A stretch of 64,000 nucleotides of DNA, taken from positions 124,001 through 188,000 of the forward strand of contig CAKSDC010000001.1 in the NCBI GenBank assembly GCA_934444765.1, in the 5' to 3' direction. The DNA comes from an uncultured Oscillospiraceae bacterium (GTDB lineage: Bacteria; Bacillota; Clostridia; Oscillospirales; Ruminococcaceae). Shown here one piece after another: positions 43,824 through 53,028 of the stretch. The notes beneath the pieces were generated by a model. The model saw only the letters and a program-made list of their open reading frames with translations. It was not told where the DNA came from and searched no databases. The translations under genes and the position numbers were made by a program. The stretch's first letter is position 1; each line of letters opens with the position of its first letter.

Positions 43824-44900
43824 TTAATTAGCTCTTTTATCTATAGCGTCCGAAATAAGCATATCTAATAGAGTAGAATATTCAATACCTACTTCTTTCA
43901 TTAGCTTAGGATACATACTAATAGGAGTAAATCCTGGTAGAGTGTTAATTTCGTTTACTATCACATCGCCATTGCTTAGTACAAAAAAGTCACACCTTGA
44001 TAGTCCTTGACAGCCCATAGCTTTGTAAGCCTTTTTAGCCGTTTCTTGAAGTTTAGTAGTAGTAGCTTGGTCAAAGTCTGCTGGGATATGTAGTATGGTA
44101 GAAGCGTCTTCGTACTTAGCTTGATAGTCGTAAAAATCATACTTAGATACGGTTTCAATTTCACCCGGAACAGAAGCTATTAAGTCATCAAATCCAAACA
44201 CTGCAACTTCGGTTTCTCTACCCACTATAGTTTCTTCTATTACTACCTTAGTATCGTGTTTAAAGGCTAATAGTATAGCGTCTTTTAGACCTTGTCTATC
44301 TTTAGCTTTGCTAATACCTATTGAAGAACCTGCATTAGCCGGTTTAACGAACATAGGGTAAGTTAAAGACTTTTCTACTCTATCTAATTCGTCTTCTAAG
44401 TGGTCTATATTAGAATATAGTACTACTTCAAACTTAGCAGTATTAATTCCGTTAGCGTCTAATATCATATGAGTAAAAGACTTATCCATACAACTTGCTG
44501 ATGCTAATACTCCACAACCTACATAAGGTATTTTAGCAAGTTCAAATAGACCTTGAATAGTACCGTCTTCGCCATTTTTACCGTGTAGTACTGGGAATAT
44601 AACGTCTATATTCTTTAAGGTGTACTTGCCATCTTTTAATATTAATAATCCTTTTTGATTTGGGTTAGTAGATAGTACTACGTCAGCACAGTCTAAGTCT
44701 TTCTCCCAATCGCCGTTAGGAATACTCTCATAAGAGTTAGGATAGTATAACCATCTACCCTCCTTGGTAATACCTACACAAGTAACTTGATACTTATCGG
44801 TTGGAATATTTTTAAGTACATTATATGCTGATACTAACGAAACATCATGTTCAGAAGATACTCCGCCAAATATCACTGCTACGCTAATCTTATTAGACAT
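43824..44900 (-). CDS. ddl: D-alanine--D-alanine ligase
   Basis: ATP-grasp enzyme joining two D-alanines for peptidoglycan. 358 residues. VIFGGVSSEHDVSL, VFPVLHGKNGEDGTIQGL (cut: HGKNGEDG), FVKPANAGSSIGI, the omega loop YDYQAKY (Tyr here is typical of D-Ala-D-Ala rather than D-Ala-D-Lac ligases), and NEINTLPGFTPISMYP. ATG 44900 is favoured over GTG 44906 because AAAGGGAG lies 8 nt before it. Promoter at 44958-44986. First gene of ddl-murI-DUF1934-argS. Confidence 0.96.
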   Translation of the reverse strand: MSNKISVAVIFGGVSSEHDVSLVSAYNVLKNIPTDKYQVTCVGITKEGRWLYYPNSYESIPNGDWEKDLDCADVVLSTNPNQKGLLILKDGKYTLKNIDVIFPVLHGKNGEDGTIQGLFELAKIPYVGCGVLASASCMDKSFTHMILDANGINTAKFEVVLYSNIDHLEDELDRVEKSLTYPMFVKPANAGSSIGISKAKDRQGLKDAILLAFKHDTKVVIEETIVGRETEVAVFGFDDLIASVPGEIETVSKYDFYDYQAKYEDASTILHIPADFDQATTTKLQETAKKAYKAMGCQGLSRCDFFVLSNGDVIVNEINTLPGFTPISMYPKLMKEVGIEYSTLLDMLISDAIDKRAN

Positions 44901-44957
44901 AGACACATCTCCCTTTCTTAAATTCTAATAGTGATATAGTTAAATGACTATTTTTTT

Positions 44958-44986
44958 ATTGTACCACAAAAACATTACAACTGCAA
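44958..44986 (-). promoter_or_regulatory. Promoter of ddl operon
   Basis: TTGCAG (complement of 44981-44986) and TACAAT (complement of 44958-44963), 17-bp spacer. Confidence 0.65.
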
Positions 44987-45016
44987 GCGGTTTTTAATAT
45001 TTGTGATAATAGAATA

Positions 45017-45037
45017 GGAACGTTCAATGAACGTTCC
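45017..45037 (-). terminator. Hairpin after phosphofructokinase gene
   Basis: Perfect 9-bp stem GGAACGTTC/GAACGTTCC with a 3-nt loop. The tail is only weakly T-rich, so terminator function is likely but not certain. Confidence 0.55.
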
Positions 45038-45060
45038 CATTTAGTATAGTATATGTTATA

Positions 45061-46281
45061 TTATCTTAAAATAGACTCTTGTATTTTAAAGTGCCTTGGA
45101 AGACCGTTTTGCATCATAAGGTTTACTTCGCCTTGAATTAAAGGTAAAAAGTACTTAATAGCCTCCGACTTAACGTCGTTAGCACTTTCGTTAATCCACG
45201 CTTTAGGGAAGAACTTTTCTTTGTTAGCAATCTGTTTAGCGTCTACGGTATCTATTCTAATAGAGTATGGAACGTCACTGACACGTTTGAACACTACTAT
45301 TTTACCAGTTTCACCGTTTAAAGCCGATTTTACACCAGCTTCACCGATACTGACGGCTTCATCGATATCAGTTTTAGAACATAGGTGAGAAGAACATCTT
45401 TGCATTACGTTTAGTTCTATAGAACGTACTTTGCAGTGCATCTCTTCTCTAACGATGTTTTCTAAACGCTTGCCCACACCTGATAGATACTTATGTCCAA
45501 AGTTATCCACTAAAGTTTCTTTAGAAGTATCTTCTGGTAGACTAATTCCTTCAGATACTACCACTATTACCGCTTTGTGTAGAGCACGTTGGTCTTTGAT
45601 ATCGTCTAAGAACTTTTCCACGCTAAACTTACCTTCTGGAAGATATATTAGGTGTGGAGCAGTTTCGCCATTAACTCTTAGTACACAAGTAGAAGCCGTT
45701 AGCCAACCTGCGTGTCTGCCCATAATTTCTATAATAGTTACCGAATCTATACTGTATACCGTACTATCTCTTATAATTTCCTGTACAGTAGTAGCTACAT
45801 ACTTTGCTGAAGAACCAAACCCTGGGGTATGGTCGGTACAACAGAGGTCGTTATCTATCGTTTTAGGAATACCTATTACTTTAATATCGATATCGTTAGC
45901 TATCATGTACTTAGATAGCTTTTCTACTGTATCCATGGAGTCGTTGCCTCCAATGTAGAATATAGCACCTATACGTCTTTTTTTTAGATTTTCGGTTATC
46001 TTTTCATAGGTAGTAGGGTCTTCTTCTACCGATTTTAGCTTGTATCGGCAAGAACCTAATGCCGTTGAAGGTGTTTGCTTTAGTAGTTCTATATCTTCGT
46101 TAGAGGTTATGAACCTTTTTAGGTCTATAAAGTTATCATTTATAACGCCTTCTATTCCGTTTATAGAACCGAATACCGCACCTATTTCTTTAGTCTTTAA
46201 AGCCTCTATAAATACTCCTACCAAAGAGGCATTTATTGCACACGTAGGACCACCCGATTGTGCTACTGCTATGTTCATCAT
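45061..46281 (-). CDS. Pyrophosphate-type 6-phosphofructokinase
   Basis: Phosphorylates fructose-6-phosphate in glycolysis, probably with PPi, reversibly. 406 residues. QSGGPTCAINAS at the N-terminus, GGNDSMDT where ATP enzymes have GGDGS, and PKTIDND where ATP enzymes have PGTIDND; the Lys is the known mark of PPi dependence. Also GRHAGWLTA and MQRCSSHLCS. AAGGAGAG precedes tandem ATG codons. Own promoter at 46332-46360 with a hairpin at the predicted 5' end. With pckG and ackA it fits PPi-linked fermentative glycolysis. Confidence 0.93.
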   Translation of the reverse strand: MMNIAVAQSGGPTCAINASLVGVFIEALKTKEIGAVFGSINGIEGVINDNFIDLKRFITSNEDIELLKQTPSTALGSCRYKLKSVEEDPTTYEKITENLKKRRIGAIFYIGGNDSMDTVEKLSKYMIANDIDIKVIGIPKTIDNDLCCTDHTPGFGSSAKYVATTVQEIIRDSTVYSIDSVTIIEIMGRHAGWLTASTCVLRVNGETAPHLIYLPEGKFSVEKFLDDIKDQRALHKAVIVVVSEGISLPEDTSKETLVDNFGHKYLSGVGKRLENIVREEMHCKVRSIELNVMQRCSSHLCSKTDIDEAVSIGEAGVKSALNGETGKIVVFKRVSDVPYSIRIDTVDAKQIANKEKFFPKAWINESANDVKSEAIKYFLPLIQGEVNLMMQNGLPRHFKIQESILR

Positions 46282-46311
46282 AAAGTGTACTCTCCTTACA
46301 AGATATTATAA

Positions 46312-46360
46312 GTATTTTTTAATACCCTTAAAGTATACCATAGGTAGGCGAAAATTTCAA
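46312..46360 (-). promoter_or_regulatory. Promoter and 5' hairpin of phosphofructokinase gene
   Basis: TTGAAA (complement of 46355-46360) and TATACT (complement of 46332-46337), 17-bp spacer. GTATT/AATAC (46312-46325) folds at the predicted first base of the RNA. Confidence 0.7.
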
Positions 46361-46402
46361 CGTTATGAAATCGTTTTTGTAAAATTTTTTGTGAACATTC
46401 TG

Positions 46403-47419
46403 TTAATATTTTAGGTCTTCTAAGGATAGAGTAGCTATACCATTAAGAGTTTCATCTGCTACTATACCTTCAAGGTAGTTAAAGTATCCTTGACAAGCTA
46501 TCATGGCTCCGTTGTCGCCACACCATTTTAGGTCAGGCATATAGAACTCATAGCCACGCTCTTTACAGGCATTTTTAAGATGTTCTCTAACACCACTATT
46601 AGCAGATACGCCCCCAGCTACTGCAACTTTAGAGTATCCTAAGTTTTTGCAAGCAAGCATGGTCTTTTCAGTGACTATTTCGGATATAGTTTCCTGTAGA
46701 GAAGCCGATAGGTCGTTATAGTCTACGGTGATGCCTTTCTGTTGACTATTATGTATTAAGTTGATTACGGCAGTTTTCAAGCCTGAGAATGAAAAGTCGT
46801 ATATACTACCTGCAACTTTAGGCTTAGGTAGAACGTACGCTTTAGGATTTCCCAACTTAGAGGCTCTATCTACTTGTACACCACCAGGATAACAAAATCC
46901 CATAGCCCTTGCACACTTATCGAAACATTCACCCACTGCGTCGTCTTTAGTTCTGCCTACTACTCTAAACTGTGTATAAGATAGTACTTCTACTATGTGA
47001 CTATGTCCGCCACTTACTACTATACATAGATATGGTGGTTTAAGTTCTGGGGTAGTTATGTAGTTAGTTGCAATGTGTCCAGCTATATGGTGTACTGGTA
47101 TTAGTGGCTTATTAGTGACCATAGATAATCCCTTAGCGAAACTGACACCTACTAATAAAGCTCCTATTAATCCAGGGGCATAGGTTACGGCTATGCCGTC
47201 TATATCGTTTAGAGTTAAGTTAGCATCAGTTAGAGCCTTTTCGGTAACACCAAGAATATTTTCACAGTGTCTACGTGAGGCAATTTCTGGGACTACTCCG
47301 CCATACTGTTTGTGTTCTTCTATCTGTGTAGATACTACAGAAGATAGTATCTGTGTACCGTCTTTAGATATTGCTACTGCTGTTTCATCACAAGAACTTT
47401 CTATACCTAATATTAACAT
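46403..47419 (-). CDS. tsaD: tRNA N6-adenosine threonylcarbamoyltransferase
   Basis: Catalytic subunit for t6A37 tRNA modification, with TsaB and TsaE. 338 residues. LGIESSCDETAVAI, VPEIASRRH (metal His), PGLIGALLVG, HHIAGHI, VSGGHSHIVE, AVAGGVSANSGVR and KWCGDNGAMIA. AAGGGAG precedes the ATG. Follows rimI and polA. tsaB, the usual partner, is not in this window. Confidence 0.97.
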   Translation of the reverse strand: MLILGIESSCDETAVAISKDGTQILSSVVSTQIEEHKQYGGVVPEIASRRHCENILGVTEKALTDANLTLNDIDGIAVTYAPGLIGALLVGVSFAKGLSMVTNKPLIPVHHIAGHIATNYITTPELKPPYLCIVVSGGHSHIVEVLSYTQFRVVGRTKDDAVGECFDKCARAMGFCYPGGVQVDRASKLGNPKAYVLPKPKVAGSIYDFSFSGLKTAVINLIHNSQQKGITVDYNDLSASLQETISEIVTEKTMLACKNLGYSKVAVAGGVSANSGVREHLKNACKERGYEFYMPDLKWCGDNGAMIACQGYFNYLEGIVADETLNGIATLSLEDLKY

Positions 47420-47441
47420 AAAAATATTACTCCCTTATATA

Positions 47442-47906
47442 TTATTCTGTTAAAGACTTAGCCATTAATATGGCATCTTCACGTGGATAGTCGTAGTAGT
47501 TTTTTCTACTACCTAAGATTTCAAAGCCTACTTTTTGATATAGGTTCAATGCTGAAGTGTTACTCTTTCTAACTTCTAAGTATACGTTAGAGGCTATACC
47601 GAACACTTCTAAAAATAGTTGATTTAGTAGTCGTTTAGCTACGTTTCGTCTTCTAAAAGGAACGTCTACGGCTATGCTTTGAACTTCACAATCTTCGGCT
47701 ACTACTGTAGCTACTATGTAGCCCATAGTCTGAGCTTGACTATCTACTGCTTTTAAGAAGATATATCTATACGATATATCTTCAAGATGGTTTACGGCGT
47801 ATTCAAAAGATTTTTCATTCCAATAGTCGTAAGGTAGACAACGTTTGTCCATTTCGGCTATAGTAGGAATGTCGGATGGTTCTACCGATTGAATATTAAT
47901 GTGCAT
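47442..47906 (-). CDS. rimI: Ribosomal protein S18-type alanine N-acetyltransferase
   Basis: A 154-residue GNAT acetyltransferase with the acetyl-CoA loop VPFRRRNVAKRLL and the RimI-typical LEVRKSNTSALNLYQKVGFEILGSRKNYY region (key parts EVRKSN, ALNLYQKVGF, YY). It overlaps the end of polA by 11 nt and lies 22 nt before tsaD; the rimI-tsaD pairing is very common, supporting the name. Confidence 0.92.
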   Translation of the reverse strand: MHINIQSVEPSDIPTIAEMDKRCLPYDYWNEKSFEYAVNHLEDISYRYIFLKAVDSQAQTMGYIVATVVAEDCEVQSIAVDVPFRRRNVAKRLLNQLFLEVFGIASNVYLEVRKSNTSALNLYQKVGFEILGSRKNYYDYPREDAILMAKSLTE

Positions 47907-50406
47907 CGTACCAACTGCCTCCCATTTTGACTTCCACAGTTAGTGGAACGCTTAGCTTCATAACGTTTTCCATTTCTTGCTTGACTATTTTAGCAGTATA
48001 TTCGGCACAGTCTTTGGAGGCTTCTATTAATAGTTCGTCGTGAACCTGTAGTATAATCTTAGCGTCAAGACTTTCTTTTAATAGTCTGTTGTATACTTTA
48101 ATCATAGCTAATTTGATTATATCCGCACAAGAACCTTGTATAGGAGTATTCATAGCTATACGTTTTCCAGAGTTTTGAACTACTCTATTAGTGGAACGTA
48201 TTTCAGGAATGTATCTAATACGATTTAGAATAGTCTTAACATAGCCAGTCTTTTCACAGTCTTGAACTACTGTATCCATAAAACTTTTAACCTTTGGATA
48301 CGTTAAAAAGTAGTGTTCGATATATGCTTTAGCAGTTTCTAAAGGTACACCGATTTCGTTAGATAGTTTAAACGCTCCCATACCATAGATTATTCCAAAG
48401 TTGATAGATTTAGCTATAGTACGTCTTTCAGGAGTTACTTCTTTAGCGGTGCAGTGGAATATATCCATAGCAGTGGCAGTATGAACGTCTGAGTTTTCTA
48501 AAAAAGCCTCTTTCATGTTATCGTCATCAGACATGATAGCCGTTAGACGTAGTTCTATTTGGTTATAGTCAGCATCTATTAATACTTTTCCCTCATCTGC
48601 TACGAATAACTTTCTAATATTTTTAGAAAATTCACTTCTAATAGGAATGTTCTGTAGGTTAGGTTCTGCTGAAGATAGTCTACCTGTACGGGTTTCAGTC
48701 TGCCTGAATACCGTGTGAACTCTTTGGTCTACCGATACTGCTTTTATTATCCCTTCGATATAGTTAGACTGCATTTTATAGTAAAATCTATAGTCTATAA
48801 TCAGCTTAACTATAGGGTGCTTGTCGATTAAACCTTCAAGAGTTTCAGCGTCTGTAGAGTAGCCTGTTTTAGTCTTCTTTCCGTGAGGTAGTCCAAGAGT
48901 TTCAAATAACACTTTTCCTAACTGTTTAGGGGATAGTATAGTAAACTCTTGTCCAGCAAGTTGATATATCTGTAGTTCCAAATCGTGTAGTAGAGCCTCT
49001 AATTGATGTTGATACTTAACGGCTGTATCGAGGTCTACTTTTATACCGATATCTTCCATATGTGCAAGAATTTTAGCTACTTCTAATTCCATAGTGCTAA
49101 GGTCGTTCATGTTCAGGTCGTATACTTTAGCGGAAAGGATATCGTTTAGCATAGGTAAAGAGTATATATCAGCGTATTCGCCCAAGTCATCGAAGTATTC
49201 TATATCATACTGTTTACATAGCGACTTTACGGTGTAAGTTTTAGAGGAAGTCTGTAATAGATAGCCAAATAGTTCAGCGTCTTCTATTACGTTGTTGATA
49301 GTATCGCTATACTTGTAGTGTTCTTTGTAGTGAATAGTTCTTTTATATTGGTTGCTAAGTAGATAGTCTTTTATGATGTAAGGTGCGGAAGTTTGATATA
49401 TCTTATCTTTATCGATAATATATAGATTGTCGTCTTTTATTAGATAGTCTGTAGTTATAGAGTTGCTGATATACTCTTTAGTGATAAAAGATACGTCTAT
49501 ATTAGGTGTTGCTTTAGGGGTAGAGGCTACAGGAGTACTCTCTATCGGTTTAGATAGTTTAAACTTTTTGATAAAGGTATCCATTTCCAAAAAAGATAGT
49601 ACGTCTAAAAGGTCAGTTTCATTTTTAATTCCATGATACTCATAAGAAGTTAAATCGGTATCTATAGGAGCGTTACAGTCTATAGTGGCTAACTGTTTGC
49701 ACATAGTAGCGTCTTGTTTGCCGTTGCATAGTAGACTATAATACTTTTTAGATAGTTGTATTTCGTCTAAGTGAGCGTATATATTCTCTATAGAGCCATA
49801 CTTTTGTATTAAAGGAGTAGTAGTCTTTTCGCCTATGCCTGCTATACCTTTAATATTGTCGGAACTGTCACCAGCTATAGCTTTGTAGTCTATGATGTTT
49901 ATAGGCTGATATCCAAATTCCTCCACGAAAGTTTCTTTGGAATACTCTATAGTCTGTTTAGTTTTAAGGTGCAATACATGAGTATTTTCGGTAATTAGTT
50001 GAAATATATCCTTATCGCCTGATAGCAATTTACACTCTAAACCTTGTTGATTGCATACTTTAGATAGCGTTCCAAGGATATCGTCCGCTTCATACTTTGG
50101 ACACGTCACCACAGTTACTCCTAAATACTGTAGTATCTGTTTTAAGTATGGCAACTGTATTGCAAGATTATCTTCCATGTGGGTTCTGTTTCCCTTGTAT
50201 TCGGGATATATTTCGTGTCTAAAAGTGGGTTCGGAAAGGTCAAAAGCTACCGCTATGTGTTTTGGATTATACTTATTTACGTTACTAATATATGTGTTCA
50301 AAAATCCGAATATAGCATTGGTAGGTACTCCAGTACTATTGGATAGAGGTTTTACTCCATGGTATGAACGATGAAACAGACTGTTTCCATCTATTATTAA
50401 AAACAT
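47896..50406 (-). CDS. polA: DNA polymerase I with inactive proofreading domain
   Basis: 836 residues. N-terminal 5' nuclease (DGNSLFHRSYHG, YEADDILGTLS, LSGDKDIFQL, IAGDSSDNIKGIAGIGEKT). The middle region (about residues 290-430) has the size of the 3'-5' exonuclease, but the DxE metal motif is absent, so proofreading is lost, as in many Gram-positive PolI. Polymerase domain: LSSAEPNLQNIP, motif A DADYNQIELRL, motif B RRTIAKSINFGIIYG, motif C QVHDELL. TAAGGAG precedes the ATG. First of polA-rimI-tsaD. Confidence 0.96.
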   Translation of the reverse strand: MFLIIDGNSLFHRSYHGVKPLSNSTGVPTNAIFGFLNTYISNVNKYNPKHIAVAFDLSEPTFRHEIYPEYKGNRTHMEDNLAIQLPYLKQILQYLGVTVVTCPKYEADDILGTLSKVCNQQGLECKLLSGDKDIFQLITENTHVLHLKTKQTIEYSKETFVEEFGYQPINIIDYKAIAGDSSDNIKGIAGIGEKTTTPLIQKYGSIENIYAHLDEIQLSKKYYSLLCNGKQDATMCKQLATIDCNAPIDTDLTSYEYHGIKNETDLLDVLSFLEMDTFIKKFKLSKPIESTPVASTPKATPNIDVSFITKEYISNSITTDYLIKDDNLYIIDKDKIYQTSAPYIIKDYLLSNQYKRTIHYKEHYKYSDTINNVIEDAELFGYLLQTSSKTYTVKSLCKQYDIEYFDDLGEYADIYSLPMLNDILSAKVYDLNMNDLSTMELEVAKILAHMEDIGIKVDLDTAVKYQHQLEALLHDLELQIYQLAGQEFTILSPKQLGKVLFETLGLPHGKKTKTGYSTDAETLEGLIDKHPIVKLIIDYRFYYKMQSNYIEGIIKAVSVDQRVHTVFRQTETRTGRLSSAEPNLQNIPIRSEFSKNIRKLFVADEGKVLIDADYNQIELRLTAIMSDDDNMKEAFLENSDVHTATAMDIFHCTAKEVTPERRTIAKSINFGIIYGMGAFKLSNEIGVPLETAKAYIEHYFLTYPKVKSFMDTVVQDCEKTGYVKTILNRIRYIPEIRSTNRVVQNSGKRIAMNTPIQGSCADIIKLAMIKVYNRLLKESLDAKIILQVHDELLIEASKDCAEYTAKIVKQEMENVMKLSVPLTVEVKMGGSWYDAH

Positions 50407-50519
50407 ACTTTTTTCTCCTTAAAATAATTATAGTTCAGTATATATTATAACATATTTTGCTCGATAAGACTATCTATTTTTTAAAAAATGTGTTAGAATA
50501 TCATAGGAGGTTTATATAT

Positions 50520-51515
50520 ATGGATTACATCAATATTGGAAAAGTTAAAATAGCTAAAACTTTAGCTTTAGCACCTATGGCTGGTGTTGCTGACAGACCT
50601 TTTAGGCGTTTATGTATGGAGTACGGTGCAAGTTATTGCGTTTCAGAAATGGTATCTTCTAAGGGGTTGTGCTACTCCGATAGAAAGACTGAAGCACTAT
50701 GCACCATTACCAGTTTAGAACGTCCTTGTGCTATTCAGTTATTCGGTTGTGAACCTGAATATATGGCAAAGGCTGTTAAATTGATACTGCCATACAGTCC
50801 AGACATAATAGATATTAACATGGGTTGTCCCGTACCTAAAGTGGCTAATAACGGTTCAGGTTCGGCGTTGATGAAGGATATTCCACTTGCTATGGATATA
50901 GTAAAGGCGGTTAAGAGTGAAACAGACCTTCCCGTTACTATAAAAATGCGTATCGGTTGGAACGAAAACTCCATTAACGCTTTAGAGTTCGCAAACGCTA
51001 TGGAAAAAGCAGGTGTGGACGCTATAGCAGTACACGGCAGAACCAGAGAACAGTATTATTCAGGTAAGGCTAATTGGGAAGTTATCAAACAGGTAAAACA
51101 AAGTTCAAGTATACCTATTATAGGAAATGGTGACGTTTTTACACTTCAAGACTGTTTAAGTATGTACTCTACTACTAACTGCGACTTAGTTATGGTGGGT
51201 CGTGGAGCTTATGGAAATCCTTTTTTATTTAAAGAAGTGCGTTGTTACTTCAATGAGGAACAGTATACTCCACCTACTATTCAAGAACGTATGGACGTTA
51301 TGTTATATCACATTAGATTAATACTACAGAATAGCGTATCGGAAGAAGTGGGTATCAAGTTGGCACGTAAACATTCCGCTTGGTATATGACTGGTTTGTA
51401 CGGTTCGGCAAAGTTCCGTTCAAGATGCTATAGTCTATCCTCTTATCAAGACGCAGTGACGCTTGCTAAAGACTTTGTAGCTCTACAGAAAGAACATTTT
51501 GGGGAGAGTATTTAA
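50520..51515 (+). CDS. dusB: tRNA-dihydrouridine synthase
   Basis: FMN/NADPH enzyme reducing uridine in the tRNA D-loop. 331 residues. LALAPMAGVADRPFR, QLFGCEP, DINMGCPVPKVANNGSGSALM (catalytic Cys in MGCPVPK), VTIKMRIGW, AVHGRTREQYYSGKANW (cut: HGRTREQ) and IGNGDVFT. I choose ATG 50520, because AGGAGG lies 9 nt before it and the family begins there; the frame is open 63 nt further up. First of four plus-strand genes, divergent from polA. Confidence 0.96.
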   Translation: MDYINIGKVKIAKTLALAPMAGVADRPFRRLCMEYGASYCVSEMVSSKGLCYSDRKTEALCTITSLERPCAIQLFGCEPEYMAKAVKLILPYSPDIIDINMGCPVPKVANNGSGSALMKDIPLAMDIVKAVKSETDLPVTIKMRIGWNENSINALEFANAMEKAGVDAIAVHGRTREQYYSGKANWEVIKQVKQSSSIPIIGNGDVFTLQDCLSMYSTTNCDLVMVGRGAYGNPFLFKEVRCYFNEEQYTPPTIQERMDVMLYHIRLILQNSVSEEVGIKLARKHSAWYMTGLYGSAKFRSRCYSLSSYQDAVTLAKDFVALQKEHFGESI

Positions 51516-51516
51516 T

Positions 51517-51963
51517 TTGAATAGAAAGAAAGTATTAAAAATAGCGTCTATTATATATACTGTGATTATGGTATATCTTTTATTTTTTCAAAGAGTGGCA
51601 AACGTGGACTACTCTAACTATACCGAACAGTTAAAACTTAGACTAAACTTAGTTCCTTTTAGAACGGTAATGCTATACTTACGGGTGGCTTTCAAACAAG
51701 ATAGTATTATAAACTTTGCGACTATAAATCTTTTGGGGAATGTGGTAATGTTCGTTCCTATGGGAATATTCTTGCCAAGTATGTTTAAGTCTAAACGGAA
51801 CGTACTCAACTTTATCGTAACTGTAATAGTTATGATATCCATGGTGGAAGTGATACAACTATTCACACTTCTTGGTAGTTGTGATATAGACGACTTAATA
51901 CTAAACGTGGTAGGGGCTACTATAGGCTTTCTACTTTGGAAGTATGCACACAAACACGCTTAA
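51517..51963 (+). CDS. VanZ-like membrane protein
   Basis: A 148-residue membrane protein of the VanZ family: four predicted helices (SIIYTVIMVYLLFFQR, INLLGNVVMFVPMGIFLP, IVTVIVMISMVEVIQLF, LILNVVGATIGFLLW) with the family motif NxxGNxxxFxPxG and DIDDLxLNxxGxxxG. VanZ raises teicoplanin resistance in enterococci; chromosomal relatives are common in clostridia with unknown roles. TTG 51517 follows GGGGAGAG by 8 nt. No other van genes are here. Confidence 0.88.
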   Translation: MNRKKVLKIASIIYTVIMVYLLFFQRVANVDYSNYTEQLKLRLNLVPFRTVMLYLRVAFKQDSIINFATINLLGNVVMFVPMGIFLPSMFKSKRNVLNFIVTVIVMISMVEVIQLFTLLGSCDIDDLILNVVGATIGFLLWKYAHKHA

Positions 51964-51979
51964 AGTTGGAGGTTCTTTA

Positions 51980-52636
51980 ATGATGAAAAAATCGATAATA
52001 TTCGACTTAGACGGCACTCTTTGGAACTCAGCAGAACAGGTAGTATCTGCTTGGAATGAAGTGCTGAAAAAATATCTAAACGTACAGATTACCACAGACC
52101 AAATGATGCACCAATTTATGGGTAAGACTATGACCGATATAGCTAATATGATACTCCCTGATGTGGACTATGATACTAAAGTTTCGATATTCAATGAATG
52201 TTGCAACTATGAAAATGAATATCTTTTAACACATGGTGGAAAACTTTTCCCTGACGTGGAGAGTACTCTAAAAGAACTATCTAAAGACTATAACCTATAT
52301 ATAGTTAGTAACTGTCAAGATGGTTACATTCAAGCGTTTATGAAGTATCACAAGTTAGAACCATACTTCCTTGACTTTGAATGTTGGGGTAGAACCAAAA
52401 CCGTTAAAGGTGAAAGCATTAAACTATTAATGCAGTCTAACGGAATATCCAATAAAGATGCCGTATACGTTGGTGATACTCAAGGCGATTTAGAGGCTTG
52501 TATATATGCGGATATTCCATTTATATGGGCAGAGTATGGCTTTGGCAATACACAAGATAAAACTTATAGTGTATCTACATTCTCGGAACTGATACAGTGC
52601 GTTCCTAAAGTATTCGAGGTGAACTATATATGCTAA
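51980..52636 (+). CDS. HAD-superfamily phosphatase (phosphoglycolate phosphatase-like)
   Basis: 218 residues. HAD motif I IFDLDGTLW (nucleophile and acid Asp), motif II VSNCQDG, motif III Lys in KGESIK, motif IV GDTQGDLEAC. The helical cap between residues 15 and 80 is the type-C1 cap of the Gph/PGMB group. ATG 51980 follows GGAGG by 8 nt; the longer frame to 51944 overlaps vanZ and lacks a site. Overlaps the Smr gene by 7 nt. Substrate unknown. Confidence 0.9.
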   Translation: MMKKSIIFDLDGTLWNSAEQVVSAWNEVLKKYLNVQITTDQMMHQFMGKTMTDIANMILPDVDYDTKVSIFNECCNYENEYLLTHGGKLFPDVESTLKELSKDYNLYIVSNCQDGYIQAFMKYHKLEPYFLDFECWGRTKTVKGESIKLLMQSNGISNKDAVYVGDTQGDLEACIYADIPFIWAEYGFGNTQDKTYSVSTFSELIQCVPKVFEVNYIC

Positions 52637-52884
52637 GTCTATATGCAGAACTTCATGGATACACTATAACTTTAGACCTTCATGGTATGACGGTACAACA
52701 GGCTAAAAAAGAGTTACAGTCGGTATTAAAAGAATGTCCTAAACACGTTAAAGAAGTGGAAGTCATTCACGGATACCATGGCGGTCAAGCGTTACAACAG
52801 TATGTACGCTCTATTAAGCACCCTAAAGTGCAACGTGTAATAGTGGGATTAAATCATGGACAGACTACTTTATTACTAAAATAA
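52630..52884 (+). CDS. Small stand-alone Smr-domain protein
   Basis: 84 residues, essentially one Smr domain, the C-terminal nuclease module of MutS2. It has the family's LDLHGMTVQQAKKEL and VIHGYHGGQALQQYVR (usual LDLHG and HGxGxGxLR); note HGYHGG in place of HGKGTG. Possibly a nicking or RNA-binding protein. Overlaps the HAD gene, so coupled. Last gene of the dusB block; the operon end has no clear terminator. Confidence 0.85.
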   Translation: MLSLYAELHGYTITLDLHGMTVQQAKKELQSVLKECPKHVKEVEVIHGYHGGQALQQYVRSIKHPKVQRVIVGLNHGQTTLLLK

Positions 52885-53028
52885 TTAAAAATATGTTTAT
52901 AATTTTTAGAAAAATTTAAGACTATTTTAAGGTTCAGATACTATACTAATAACTGTAAAAGATAGGAACACTCAGAGCAGATTAATCTACTATGGATATA
53001 TTATTATTTCAATTTGGAGGAATTAACT

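Noticed and set aside
51517..51963. Glycopeptide resistance locus
   Set aside because: Only a VanZ-like gene is present; no vanH/A/X/S/R genes, and ddl has the Tyr omega-loop typical of ordinary D-Ala-D-Ala ligase.
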